In this document: positions 8,705 through 17,362 of the stretch, one piece after another | How the letters are laid out: every line of letters starts with the position of its first letter | Numbering within the stretch: the stretch's first letter is position 1 | Assembly (NCBI RefSeq): GCF_027484705.1 | Contig: NZ_JAIXSL010000008.1 | Span: forward strand, 1 to 64,000 | Length of the DNA: 64,000 nucleotides | Direction: 5' to 3' | From: Flavobacterium sp. | GTDB taxonomy: Bacteria; Bacteroidota; Bacteroidia; Flavobacteriales; Flavobacteriaceae | Made by a program: the position numbers and the translations under genes | The notes under the pieces: model-generated | What the model saw: the letters and a program-made list of their open reading frames with translations, nothing else | Databases searched by the model: none | Told to the model about the DNA's origin: nothing

Positions 8705-9337
8705 TTATGGTATGTTTAGATATTTATGCGTCTGCAATGACACGCGCCATTTGGGATTATTCATTACATATTCAACAATTAATGGCGTCATTTCTTCTTT
8801 CTTGCTCCATTCGGGTTGTAGGAACAAAATGGCATTTTTGTTGACTTTCTCAGCCTGTTCTTCGGCAAAGATGAAATCGTGTTTGTTGTAGACGATGACC
8901 TTGAGTTCATCAGCATTGTCATAAACCGTTTGTGTAGGCAATTTGTTTTTCTTGGGCGACAGACAAATCCAGTCCCAAATTCCGGTTAGTGGATAGGCTC
9001 CCGAAGTTTCGATATGCACTTTTAAGTAACGGTCTTTGAGCCGTTGGGTTAAAGGCGCCATGTTCCAAGTGAGCGGTTCGCCTCCGGTTACGACAACGGT
9101 GTCGGCATATTTGGCGGCATTTTCGACAATTTTCTCAATGTGTGTTGGCGGATGCAATTCGGCATTCCAGCTTTCTTTGACATCGCACCAATGGCAGCCT
9201 ACATCGCAACCTCCAATTCGGATGAAATAGGCGGCAGTCCCGGTATGGAATCCTTCGCCTTGGATGGTATAAAATTCTTCCATAAGCGGAAGCATGATGC
9301 CTTTCTCGACGGCCGTTTGTGTTTCTTTTGCTAGCAT
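8705..9337 (-). CDS. queE: 7-carboxy-7-deazaguanine synthase QueE
   Basis: This radical-SAM enzyme converts 6-carboxytetrahydropterin to 7-carboxy-7-deazaguanine in the queuosine pathway. At 210 residues it has the usual length. EEFYTIQGEGFHTG precedes the CxxxCxxC cluster motif (C44, C48, C51 in GGCDVGCHWCDVKESW), and VVTGGEPLTWN is the GGEP SAM-binding strand. queA, the last-but-one step of the same pathway, is also in this window at 38560-39609, but in a different transcription unit. A -7 box TATCTTTG at 9361-9354 precedes the gene. Confidence 0.93.
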   Translation of the reverse strand: MLAKETQTAVEKGIMLPLMEEFYTIQGEGFHTGTAAYFIRIGGCDVGCHWCDVKESWNAELHPPTHIEKIVENAAKYADTVVVTGGEPLTWNMAPLTQRLKDRYLKVHIETSGAYPLTGIWDWICLSPKKNKLPTQTVYDNADELKVIVYNKHDFIFAEEQAEKVNKNAILFLQPEWSKKEEMTPLIVEYVMNNPKWRVSLQTHKYLNIP

Positions 9338-9410
9338 TTTATATTTTAAAGGGCAAAGATAAGGAAAAGTTGTTGTCGGTTGTCGGTTTCACGTCTTTTG
9401 GAAAACACAG

Positions 9411-9560
9411 TTCCTAGCCCTGATGGCAATGGTTAGCCTTTGGTGTGAGCCTTGCATTTTTTGCGGACAAAAAAGAGCGCCCCAAGAAGCTCCTTTTTTG
9501 GCCTGCAAAAAAGCAAGGGTGCGCCAAAGCTATGAATGGACAGCAGGATGAGCTTCTAAA
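9411..9560 (+). repeat. Intergenic hairpin repeat, copy B (double hairpin variant)
   Basis: It begins CCTAGCCCTGATGGCAATGG and ends ATGGACAGCAGGATGAGCTTCTAA, matching the family's ends. The middle differs. An outer stem (AGCCTTTGG...CCTTGCATTTTTTGC with GCAAAAAAGCAAGG...CCAAAGCT) encloses an inner stem (CAAAAAAGAGC...AGCTCCTTTTTTG), so it could fold as one long two-stage hairpin. It fills most of the gap between queE and the TPR gene. I see nothing else in 9338-9600 apart from the queE promoter and the terminator. Confidence 0.65.
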
Positions 9561-9562
9561 AG

Positions 9563-9595
9563 AAAAAACCGACAGCTTTAAACTATCGGTTTTTA
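9563..9595. terminator. Intrinsic terminator after the TPR gene
   Basis: AAAAACCGACAG - ctttaaa - CTATCGGTTTTT forms a stem with one mismatch and T-runs, just past the 3' end of the seven-gene exb/tonB cluster on the minus strand. Confidence 0.85.
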
Positions 9596-9600
9596 GGAAA

Positions 9601-11280
9601 TTATTTTTTTGGATTTTCTTTTAAGGTCTTTAACGATTCCGTAGCGTAAGGGTTTGTGGGATCTAACGCTAAAGTTTTGTTGAAATACTCTCTGGCTTTG
9701 GCTTTATCGCTGTTGGCATAACTTGCAGCGATGTTGTTGTAGCTCTCGATGAACTTCGCCTTGTTTTTGGTGACTTCCTCCTCGCCTTTCTCCGTCACGA
9801 CACGAAGATAATCTTCGTAATATTTGATGATCATTTCTTCATTTTCGAGCAATCGGTTCGCACGTGCTCTAAAGATGTATGCGTCTTGAGTTGTCGGTGA
9901 AGCTTCAATCACTTTACCAAAAGCGGCATCGGCTTTCTGAAGTTCGGCAACATCGGGTTTTACGACATCTTTTCTGGTGTTGTTGTAGTATAATGAATTT
10001 CCTAAATAGAAATTATCAAGTAAGAAGTTCTTTGAATTAGGGTTGCCGGTGGCGATTTCGTAGATGGCTGCAGCTTCCTTAAACAATTTTTGTTCATAGA
10101 ATTTTTTACCCACTTCACTGAGGTCATTGGTCATGTTGATTTCCATTTCGACTGATTTCTTGATGTCTGCAACTCCTGCAGCAAACATGACCTGATCAAC
10201 CACTTTGGTTTCAATGTTATTGGCTTTTTTGAGTTTCGACAAACCTAAATAAAGGTAATCTCTCGCAATTACTTTGCTTCCGGGATTGGCGATAAAGTCT
10301 TGGATTGATTTTATGGCCACATCGATGTTTCCGTTTTCGTAAGCTGAATAACCTAAGTAACGAAGGATTCTTGGGTTTACTTTGTCAAGCTCTTTCATCG
10401 CATTGGCTTCCGTTTCCAAAGCTTTATAATCTTTGGCTAAGATCAGGAAGTCTGCGTGACGCATTCTGGATGTTAAAGAATAATCCGTCAAAGACATGTA
10501 TTTCTCATAATAAGTCAAGGCTTTTTGGATGTATTCGTTGTATTTTTTAGGTTCGTTATTTCCCCAGTAGTAATAAGTTTCAGCCAACTCACGGTAAACA
10601 GGACCGTAATTTGGGTTGCTTGCGATTACGTTATCGTAAGCTTTTACGGCTTCAGTGTAGGATTTGGCTCCTTTCAATAAAACACCAAGTTGCATTTTGG
10701 CACGAATCAAACTAGGATCTGTTTGAAAAGCATTTCGGTAAGCCGCGTAGGATTCGTTTTGATTCTTGTCACCATAATAAGCATCACCTAAAGCCATTTG
10801 AAGATTGGCATCAGCAGGATTGACCGCTTTGGCTTTCTCAAGATAAGTCAAGGCTGTTTTATAATTGGGCTTATCGCTGTTCATATAAGCTTTGGCGATA
10901 TTGATATACTCTTCGATGTCTTTTTTCTTGATATCCTTAATGGCTTGGTCGAAATTAGCCTGAGCTGCGGTGGCGTTTGCATTATCAAGGTCGATTTGAC
11001 CTAAACCAATATAATTCCATTTTGGAGATTCGGTCGCAGTCAATCCTTTTTGAAAAAAGATTTTAGCAGAATCTTCTATATTTTGTTTCAGGTAAATATT
11101 CCCTAAATAAAATGTAGCTTTTCCATTGCCTGGTTTGGCTTGTAATATAGTTTTGAGCATTGATTTAGCCTTTTCATATTGTTCGGCATCAATGGCTTTT
11201 TTAGCTTGTTCGATATCTTGAGCATTACTAACTGTTGCCGTTGCAATAAGTAGGAAGCTAAAAATCTTAAATCTGTTCAT
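9601..11280 (-). CDS. Exported TPR-repeat protein
   Basis: This 559-residue protein starts with a signal peptide (MNRFKIFSFLLIATATVSNAQ). The rest is almost entirely tetratricopeptide repeats, with typical units such as KATFYLGNIYLKQNIEDSAK, PADANLQMALGDAYYGDKN and NPYATESLKTL. TPR solenoids bind protein partners, so it may be a periplasmic scaffold. It closes the exbB-exbD-exbD-tonB cluster, 16 bp after the PstS-like gene. I chose the ATG at 11280 because the signal peptide begins there, and the 10 upstream codons are only lysine-rich. Confidence 0.87.
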   Translation of the reverse strand: MNRFKIFSFLLIATATVSNAQDIEQAKKAIDAEQYEKAKSMLKTILQAKPGNGKATFYLGNIYLKQNIEDSAKIFFQKGLTATESPKWNYIGLGQIDLDNANATAAQANFDQAIKDIKKKDIEEYINIAKAYMNSDKPNYKTALTYLEKAKAVNPADANLQMALGDAYYGDKNQNESYAAYRNAFQTDPSLIRAKMQLGVLLKGAKSYTEAVKAYDNVIASNPNYGPVYRELAETYYYWGNNEPKKYNEYIQKALTYYEKYMSLTDYSLTSRMRHADFLILAKDYKALETEANAMKELDKVNPRILRYLGYSAYENGNIDVAIKSIQDFIANPGSKVIARDYLYLGLSKLKKANNIETKVVDQVMFAAGVADIKKSVEMEINMTNDLSEVGKKFYEQKLFKEAAAIYEIATGNPNSKNFLLDNFYLGNSLYYNNTRKDVVKPDVAELQKADAAFGKVIEASPTTQDAYIFRARANRLLENEEMIIKYYEDYLRVVTEKGEEEVTKNKAKFIESYNNIAASYANSDKAKAREYFNKTLALDPTNPYATESLKTLKENPKK

Positions 11281-11296
11281 GTTCTTGTATTTAATT

Positions 11297-12205
11297 TTAC
11301 TTTTTATCATTATTGATGGTACTTCGGATGCGAATCTTTCTCGAAGGAAACTTCACAGGAACGAGTCCTGATTTCAATACAATCCGCTGTCCGATGTCGC
11401 TTGAAACAAATGAGGCGAACCCCATTCCAAGGCCTGAAAATCCTTGGGCGTTGACGACAAACAAATCGCGTGCCAAAGGATATTGGCCTGCAGCTATACT
11501 GCTTTGTGTTGGCGCATAGAACTTGTGATCTTTCAGATTCAATACGTTGAGGACGTTGACTTTATCTAAATTGTCCCTGATTTCATTTGAGGGCTCAAAG
11601 ATATAATTAATTCCCACAACGCCAATCATTCCATCATTTTGGGCTACGTATTGAATCATTTCTTCATTGGTTTTAAATGAAAACACCCCTTCAGCAGGCA
11701 GATTTTTCACTCCTGTCAATGCACAAAAATAGTTTGCTGTGCTGGAGTTTGGGTTGTCAAAAACCAATCCTTTGAAACCTGGTAGTCTGATCCCTTTCAT
11801 CAAATTTGTTATCTGCTCTAACGTGATTAAGGTGTCTTTAGTATTTTTATTGACAATCAATGCGATTGCATCTTTGGCAAAAGGCGTTATTTTAGGGAAT
11901 ATTTTTTTCTTGTTGAAATAGTCCGTTTCCTCTTTAGTAAGAGTTCGCGAAAGAATAGCTAATCCTGAACCAGCTTTGACCAAACTTTGAATCACTTCGG
12001 CTTCTGATTTAGGTGCAATTGTAATTTTTGCCTCATATTGGCTTTCAAAAACCTGAACCTGATCTTCTGCGATGGGTTTTAAGGTTTCATCAACGAACAT
12101 CGTCGTATTGCCTTCGAGCATGGTTTCTTTAGCTTCTTCTTTTTTACAAGTGATAACTAAAAAAATCAACAAAATGTATACTACAATATTGAAATATTTT
12201 CTCAT
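11297..12205 (-). CDS. PstS-like substrate-binding lipoprotein
   Basis: This 302-residue lipoprotein has a hydrophobic signal ending in the lipobox LVITC (MRKYFNIVVYILLIFLVITCKK). The body follows the periplasmic binding protein fold of the phosphate-binding PstS-like group: GSGLAILSRTLTKEE, DAIALIVNKNTKD, NSSTANYFCALTGV, VQNDG-like AQNDGMIGVVGINYI. No pstC/A/B transport genes accompany it. It is embedded between tonB/small membrane gene and the TPR gene, which suggests a sensor or structural role in TonB-linked energy transduction rather than classical uptake. Phosphate as ligand is unproven. Confidence 0.8.
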   Translation of the reverse strand: MRKYFNIVVYILLIFLVITCKKEEAKETMLEGNTTMFVDETLKPIAEDQVQVFESQYEAKITIAPKSEAEVIQSLVKAGSGLAILSRTLTKEETDYFNKKKIFPKITPFAKDAIALIVNKNTKDTLITLEQITNLMKGIRLPGFKGLVFDNPNSSTANYFCALTGVKNLPAEGVFSFKTNEEMIQYVAQNDGMIGVVGINYIFEPSNEIRDNLDKVNVLNVLNLKDHKFYAPTQSSIAAGQYPLARDLFVVNAQGFSGLGMGFASFVSSDIGQRIVLKSGLVPVKFPSRKIRIRSTINNDKK

Positions 12206-12209
12206 AATT

Positions 12210-12437
12210 TTATGAATTTGCATTAAAAAAACGGGCAAATCGAAAAAACGAATAGACAATCAATAACAGGCCAAAAGCGATTCGGTAATGATTGGGCATG
12301 ACGATTGGCATGGCTTGCCAGAAAATGACAATTAACCCTAACACCAGATACAACACAAAAAAGAGGATTCCTATAACGAAAAGAAATCGCTGTGATGGCG
12401 ATTTCTTTTTGAAATTAATAACTAATTTGCTGAACAT
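12210..12437 (-). CDS. Small two-segment membrane protein
   Basis: This 75-residue protein has two hydrophobic segments (about residues 17-42, FLFVIGILFFVLYLVLGLI; and 50-68, HYRIAFGLLLIVYSFFRFA) and a basic N terminus. I recognise no family. It overlaps the tonB stop by one base (ATG at 12437) and ends just before the PstS-like ATG, so it is translationally coupled within the exb/tonB cluster. A membrane accessory role to that complex is only a guess. Confidence 0.75.
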   Translation of the reverse strand: MFSKLVINFKKKSPSQRFLFVIGILFFVLYLVLGLIVIFWQAMPIVMPNHYRIAFGLLLIVYSFFRFARFFNANS

Positions 12438-13225
12438 TATTCAGCAGATTGAATATTGATTGGTAAGGAATAAAGCACCCTAACTTTCTTACCGTTTTGT
12501 TCGCCCGGATTCCATTTAGGACAAGACTTCAAAACGCGGATGGCTTCTTTACCAGTTCCGTAACCTATATCACGGATTACTTTAATATCAGTCAACGAAC
12601 CATCTTTTTCTACTACGAAAGAAACGAAAACTTTTCCTTTCAATCCTTCCTCTTCAGGAACCTGGTAGTTTTTACCAACGAATTTGTAGAACTTTTCAAT
12701 ACCTCCAGGGAAATCCGGTTTTACCTCAATCCCCGCGGTGTTGTAGATGTTGTTGTCTTCTTCAACGACTTCTTTCGGACCGTTACCCACTGGCTCTACA
12801 GTTAATTCTGCATCCGGATCACCTTTGATCGTTTCAGCACCAATTTTCTTATCGACGATTTCTTTAATCTTTGGCGGTTCTTCAACAACTTCCTCTGCTT
12901 TTGCTACTACCGGTTTTACGAATTTAACCTGATCCACTTTTGGTGGCGGTGGCGGTGGCGGTGGTAAGTTTTCTTTCGGTTTTTCTTTTGGCGGTAATTT
13001 TACTGTGGTGATTTTCTGATCCAAAACGGCTTCATCGTCTCCACTAGGAAGGAAATTAGCCAATACAGGAATACTCACTAAAAAAGTAAAAATAACACCT
13101 CCGATAATTAGTGATTTGAAGTTGGTCTTTCCGTTTGACATTCTCAAATCGTAAGCACCATATAGTTTGTTTCGTCCTTCAAAAACGATATCCACCCATT
13201 GATTTTTTAATAAATCTAATTTCAT
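12437..13225 (-). CDS. tonB: Energy transducer TonB
   Basis: This 262-residue protein has the full TonB architecture. A cytoplasmic N terminus carries the Bacteroidetes-type leader (WVDIVFEGRNKLYGAYDLR). One membrane segment follows at about residues 38-60, then a proline-rich periplasmic spacer (LPPPPPPPPK), and a C-terminal receptor-binding domain (PDFPGGIEKFYKFV, VIRDIGYGTGKEAIRVLKSC, LYSLPINIQ). It transmits proton-motive force, captured by the ExbB/ExbD proteins encoded just upstream, to outer-membrane receptors. Confidence 0.93.
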   Translation of the reverse strand: MKLDLLKNQWVDIVFEGRNKLYGAYDLRMSNGKTNFKSLIIGGVIFTFLVSIPVLANFLPSGDDEAVLDQKITTVKLPPKEKPKENLPPPPPPPPKVDQVKFVKPVVAKAEEVVEEPPKIKEIVDKKIGAETIKGDPDAELTVEPVGNGPKEVVEEDNNIYNTAGIEVKPDFPGGIEKFYKFVGKNYQVPEEEGLKGKVFVSFVVEKDGSLTDIKVIRDIGYGTGKEAIRVLKSCPKWNPGEQNGKKVRVLYSLPINIQSAE

Positions 13226-13246
13226 GTCTTTTCTTTTTTAATTAGA

Positions 13247-13855
13247 TTAAGGTTTCGCTGGTGTTGGTTCAGTTGAAGAAGCCGGAGCTGATGTTGTACC
13301 CGAATCTCCAAGCAATTTTGATTCTTCCGGTGTAAACTCATTCACAATCGCATAAGTAGGAACATTAACAATCGCCATCTCATCGAGCACATCAACCAGA
13401 TTGCGGTAATTAGACTTCTTACTTGGTTTGATAATCACAATCATTCCTTTGTTTTTATCTCCGGTATATTGAAGCACTTTTTCTTTTCTGCTCAACAATT
13501 CTTGACGGATACCGTCTTTACCGTAAGCAAAATCTTTTGGTGCTCCTCCAGCTACAGGCGTAGCCAATAATCCTACATAACGAACTAATTTATTGTTGTC
13601 ACCCAACAATATGGTCATCGTTCGATTCTCATCTACTTTGACATCTTTATTTTTATCTTTGTCCGGATCTTTATCTGGCAAACCCAAATTCATCGATTGA
13701 GGTTTAGACAACGTTGTGGTAAGCATAAAGAACGTAATTAATAAGAAAGCCAAATCTACCATCGCGGTCAAATCCACTTTAGAATTCGATTTTTTACTCC
13801 TTACCTTTTTACTGCCTTTTTTACCACCACCGTCGCCGGTATTTAATTCAGCCAT
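13247..13855 (-). CDS. exbD: ExbD/TolR-family biopolymer transporter (second copy)
   Basis: This 202-residue protein has one N-terminal membrane segment containing the essential proton-carrying aspartate (D34 in LTAMVDLAFLLITFFML), after a lysine- and glycine-rich cytoplasmic tail. The periplasmic domain includes KGMIVIIKPSKKSNY. It is 21 bp from tonB. Two non-identical ExbD proteins in tandem are common in Bacteroidetes and may form a mixed dimer inside the ExbB ring. Confidence 0.92.
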   Translation of the reverse strand: MAELNTGDGGGKKGSKKVRSKKSNSKVDLTAMVDLAFLLITFFMLTTTLSKPQSMNLGLPDKDPDKDKNKDVKVDENRTMTILLGDNNKLVRYVGLLATPVAGGAPKDFAYGKDGIRQELLSRKEKVLQYTGDKNKGMIVIIKPSKKSNYRNLVDVLDEMAIVNVPTYAIVNEFTPEESKLLGDSGTTSAPASSTEPTPAKP

Positions 13856-13872
13856 TTAGTATATTTTTTAAA

Positions 13873-14481
13873 TTATTTTTCTTTTCCTCTCAAACCAGTA
13901 ACCAAACTAAAGTTATTGATTTTCTGATCCTGTAAAATATCCATGACTTTTCTAATGATCGGATATTCTTCTTTCGCATCACCTTTTATGGCGAGTTCCA
14001 ATTCTTTGTCATGCAACTCAATATTGGCAATACGAGCGTTCTGAACCCAATCAGCCAATTGATTGTCCAAAGAATCTTTAGGAATTCCAGGCTGCTCCAC
14101 TTTTTTTCTGTCTGCGGGCTTCATGTCTAGAATTTGTTTCAGGCTTCCCATAGGCACGCCAAAACTTTCCATGATTGCAAAGCTTTTTTGGTCGTCTTCA
14201 GAGAATTTCACGCCGTATTTATTCCCCATTAACTCAAGGGTTCTGATACGAACATCTTTTCCTTTGACATCAAAAAACACTTTTCCGTTACCTACAGTTA
14301 AAGTGGCCAAATCTTTTTCAGGCAACTTAGTCTGCACCGTAGATGCCGGTGTATCAACAGGCATTACTTCAGGAACTTTAGCAGTAGCAGTCAAAATAAA
14401 GAACGTAAGCAAAAGGAATGCAACATCACACATCGCCGTCATGTCGGTCGATGTAGACTTTTTTTTCATTTTTATTGCCAT
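13873..14481 (-). CDS. exbD: ExbD/TolR-family biopolymer transporter (first copy)
   Basis: This 202-residue ExbD has the membrane segment DMTAMCDVAFLLLTFFILTA with the conserved aspartate D19. The periplasmic domain ends in ELAIKGDAKEEYPIIRKVMD. It lies between exbB (37 bp) and the second exbD (17 bp) on one transcript. Its cytoplasmic tail is much shorter than that of its neighbour, so the two are not simple recent duplicates. Confidence 0.92.
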   Translation of the reverse strand: MAIKMKKKSTSTDMTAMCDVAFLLLTFFILTATAKVPEVMPVDTPASTVQTKLPEKDLATLTVGNGKVFFDVKGKDVRIRTLELMGNKYGVKFSEDDQKSFAIMESFGVPMGSLKQILDMKPADRKKVEQPGIPKDSLDNQLADWVQNARIANIELHDKELELAIKGDAKEEYPIIRKVMDILQDQKINNFSLVTGLRGKEK

Positions 14482-14518
14482 TGTTTGTGTATTTGTATAT
14501 TGATAATTACTATCAAAA

Positions 14519-15340
14519 TTATTGTTTTAAGCTACCTCTGAAATGTCTGTAAGTATTCACGATAGTAGTACCCGCTTCATCGATAGCATAAGTAAGACTG
14601 TCAATTTTTGATGTAAAGAAGTTGTAACAGATGATCGCTAATGCAGAAGTCGAGATCCCTGTAGCCGTGTTGATCAAAGCCTCAGAAATACCGTTTGCAA
14701 GTTCTGCTGAATCTGCTCCACCGCCACCAGCTAATCCGGCAAACGCTTTAATCATACCTGTTACCGTTCCTAATAATCCTGCAAGTGTTCCCAAAGAAAC
14801 TAAAGTAGACAAGATCGTCATGTGTTGCTCTAACATTGGCATTTCTAATGAAGTTGCTTCTTCGATTTCTTTGTGGATCGTTTCCGCTGCCTCTTCACTG
14901 GTGAAACCTTCTTTTTTAACATCTTGGTATTTCACTAACGCAGAACGAATCGCATTGGCAACAGAACCTTGTTGTTTGTCACAAGCAGCCAAAGCACCTT
15001 CAATATCTCCTTTGGTTACACTTGACTGAATAGATTTCATAAATTGGTCTAAATTCCCTTTTCCGGTAGCTTTAGTAATAACAAAATATCTTTCAATTGA
15101 AAAAACAACCACCATCAACAACAATCCCATCAAAACAGGAACGATTGGCCCTCCTTTGTATACCATTGCTAGATAATTTCCTTTTAATGGTGTTCCTGTG
15201 TTTACTCCACCTTCAAAGTTTGAGCCTGCTCCCATGATGAAATTCCAAATAATCCACCCGACAAGAATACATGCTACAATTACGATTCCAGAGAACATTC
15301 CTCCTAAATTTGAACCACCTTCTTTTTTAACGTTTGCCAT
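14519..15340 (-). CDS. exbB: MotA/TolQ/ExbB proton-channel family protein
   Basis: This 273-residue inner-membrane protein begins the cluster. It has an extra N-terminal segment (about 14-34), then the three ExbB helices: about 66-88 (VPVLMGLLLMVVVFSIERYF), 170-200 (LGTLAGLLGTVTGMIKAF) and 218-245 (NTATGISTSALAIICYNFF). The polar threonine residues in the last two line the proton path in this family. Together with ExbD and TonB it forms the energising motor for outer-membrane transport. Confidence 0.92.
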   Translation of the reverse strand: MANVKKEGGSNLGGMFSGIVIVACILVGWIIWNFIMGAGSNFEGGVNTGTPLKGNYLAMVYKGGPIVPVLMGLLLMVVVFSIERYFVITKATGKGNLDQFMKSIQSSVTKGDIEGALAACDKQQGSVANAIRSALVKYQDVKKEGFTSEEAAETIHKEIEEATSLEMPMLEQHMTILSTLVSLGTLAGLLGTVTGMIKAFAGLAGGGGADSAELANGISEALINTATGISTSALAIICYNFFTSKIDSLTYAIDEAGTTIVNTYRHFRGSLKQ

Positions 15341-15406
15341 TTTTTTAATTTTTAAATTTTTTTAAATAATTTATTAGTTTTAGTTGTAAATAAACTTGAA
15401 TAGGAG

Positions 15407-15414
15407 CAAATTTA
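15407..15414 (-). promoter_or_regulatory. Possible -7 box of the exbB operon
   Basis: The minus strand reads TAAATTTG, matching TAnnTTTG, 67 bp before the exbB ATG. There is no clear TTTG element about 19 nt upstream, so support is weak. Confidence 0.35.
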
Positions 15415-15627
15415 ATTTTTTAGTTGTAATAAAAAAACTTTTTTTAATTTAATTGTAATTAATTTAAAAGTCCTGAAAAACCCGCTGTTTGTGGCATTAT
15501 TCTTCTTTCAAAAAAGAAAACAGAAACACGTGGTTTTCAATCTTTTCATCAGTCCATTGAACCATAACGTAATAATTCTACAAATAGTACCAATTCTTAT
15601 CCAATCTGATTTTTTAATAAAAAATAC

Positions 15628-15659
15628 TTTTGAATTCATTCCGAAGAATAAATTCAAAA
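15628..15659. promoter_or_regulatory. 32-bp near-perfect palindrome upstream of the HerA-like gene
   Basis: TTTTGAATTCATTC - CGAA - GAATAAATTCAAAA has 14-bp arms with one mismatch. It lies 49 bp before the ATG of the HerA-like ATPase. Its centre is asymmetric with respect to T-runs, so it reads more like an operator or a UTR hairpin than a terminator. The rest of the 15341-15707 gap shows only AT-rich sequence and the possible exbB -7 box. Confidence 0.55.
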
Positions 15660-15707
15660 ATATATCTTGCGCTTAGATTCGTGAATTTCTCATAAACAAC
15701 CCTGAAC

Positions 15708-17225
15708 ATGACCAAAAAATCAGATTTTACGCAAATCATCCGCGAAGGATATACTTCAAAAGGCGATAGTATTCTACTCGGCGCGGCAATGTTAGACGGC
15801 GAAGTCATCCCTGAAGCCCAAGTCAAAATTCCATTGAAAACCCTAAACCGCCACGGACTCATCGCGGGCGCCACAGGAACAGGAAAAACAAAAACAATTC
15901 AAGTATTATCAGAACAACTCTCCTCATTCGGCATTCCGGTTTTGATGATGGATATCAAAGGTGATTTTAGCGGAATTGCGGCAGCGGGTGAAGAAAAACC
16001 TTTCATTACCGAACGGCATAAAAAAATCAATGTACCTTATAGTGTATCCAATTTCCCTGTCGAGTTGATGACACTCTCGCAGCAAAATGGCATCAGACTG
16101 CGCGCGACGGTTTCTGAATTCGGACCAGTATTGTTCTCCAGAATTTTAGAGCTGAATGACACACAAGCCGGAGTCGTATCGGTAATCTTCAAATATTGCG
16201 ACGACAACAAAATGCCTTTGCTCGATCTGAAAGACATTAAAAAGGTGATCAATTATATCACTGAAGAAGGCAAAGACGAAATCGAAACCAACTACGGCAA
16301 AATATCGACTTCGACCACCGGAACCATTTTAAGGAAAATCATCGAGCTCGAACAGCAAGGCGCCGATTTGTTTTTTGGAGAAACCTCTTTCGACATCAAC
16401 GATTTAATGCGTTTTGATGAAAATGGAAAAGGCTACGTGAACATCATTCGATTGACTGACATTCAGGACAAACCCAAATTATTCTCGACTTTTATGTTGA
16501 GTTTGTTGGCTGAAATTTACCAGCAAATGCCCGAAAAAGGCGATGCCGACCAACCCGAACTCGTATTGTTTATAGACGAAGCACATTTGATTTTCAACGA
16601 AGCCAGCGATACTTTGTTAGACCAAATTGAAACCATCGTCAAACTGATCCGTTCGAAAGGCATTGGCATCTACTTTATTACGCAAAACCCGATGGATGTT
16701 CCGAGTGGCGTGCTCGCGCAATTGGGTTTGAAAATCCAGCATGCTTTGCGCGCTTTTACAGCCAATGACCGAAAAGCCATCAACCTGACGGCCGACAATT
16801 ATCCGACTTCCGAATTTTACAAAACCGATGAGCTCATTACCGAACTCGGTATTGGAGAAGCTTTAGTAACTGCCCTTAATGAAAAAGGAATTCCAACGCC
16901 CTTAGCGGCGACAATGCTTCGCGCACCACAAAGCCGAATGGACATATTGACCGATACAGAAATTTCCGAAATCAATGCAAAATCGAAATTGGTGCGCAAA
17001 TACAACGAAACCATCGACCGCGAAAGCGCCTACGAAATGCTGACCAAAAAAATCGATGCCGCCTACGAGCAAGCAACGCAAGCCGAAGAAACAGAAGCGA
17101 AAGAAACCAAAAGCAGCGAACCCAGCACAGCAAGTGTGGTTGGAAAATCGGTATTGAAAGTGGTAACGAGTGCGAGTTTTATTCGCGGAGCGTTTAGTAT
17201 TTTGAGTAAGATTTTGAGGAAATAG
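15708..17225 (+). CDS. HerA/FtsK-like ATPase (DUF853 / YjgR family)
   Basis: This 505-residue P-loop ATPase has Walker A GATGTGKT (residues 54-61), Walker B LVLFIDEAH (285-293), and the YjgR-type signatures MDIKGDFSGIA, ILRKIIELEQQGAD, YFITQNPMDVP and GLKIQHALRAFT. The family is HerA-related and assumed to act on nucleic acid or as a AAA-type motor, but its role is not established. No NurA nuclease gene lies beside it. It is a single-gene unit with a long palindrome upstream. Confidence 0.88.
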   Translation: MTKKSDFTQIIREGYTSKGDSILLGAAMLDGEVIPEAQVKIPLKTLNRHGLIAGATGTGKTKTIQVLSEQLSSFGIPVLMMDIKGDFSGIAAAGEEKPFITERHKKINVPYSVSNFPVELMTLSQQNGIRLRATVSEFGPVLFSRILELNDTQAGVVSVIFKYCDDNKMPLLDLKDIKKVINYITEEGKDEIETNYGKISTSTTGTILRKIIELEQQGADLFFGETSFDINDLMRFDENGKGYVNIIRLTDIQDKPKLFSTFMLSLLAEIYQQMPEKGDADQPELVLFIDEAHLIFNEASDTLLDQIETIVKLIRSKGIGIYFITQNPMDVPSGVLAQLGLKIQHALRAFTANDRKAINLTADNYPTSEFYKTDELITELGIGEALVTALNEKGIPTPLAATMLRAPQSRMDILTDTEISEINAKSKLVRKYNETIDRESAYEMLTKKIDAAYEQATQAEETEAKETKSSEPSTASVVGKSVLKVVTSASFIRGAFSILSKILRK

Positions 17226-17336
17226 AGATTCCGTCTGTCGATTGTAACGGTGAATTTTGTTTTTAAGAAACCAATCGAATTCTAATTGTTAGCGCAAATT
17301 TAATTTGAATCACATGATTTCTTGTTTTGAATTGGC

Positions 17337-17344
17337 TATCTTTA
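17337..17344 (+). promoter_or_regulatory. -7 box of LRR gene 1
   Basis: TATCTTTA ends 18 nt before the ATG at 17363, the same place as the -7 boxes of the three paralogues. No good -33 TTG at 19 nt spacing is present. Confidence 0.5.
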
Positions 17345-17362
17345 AAGTCTAAATGCACCACT

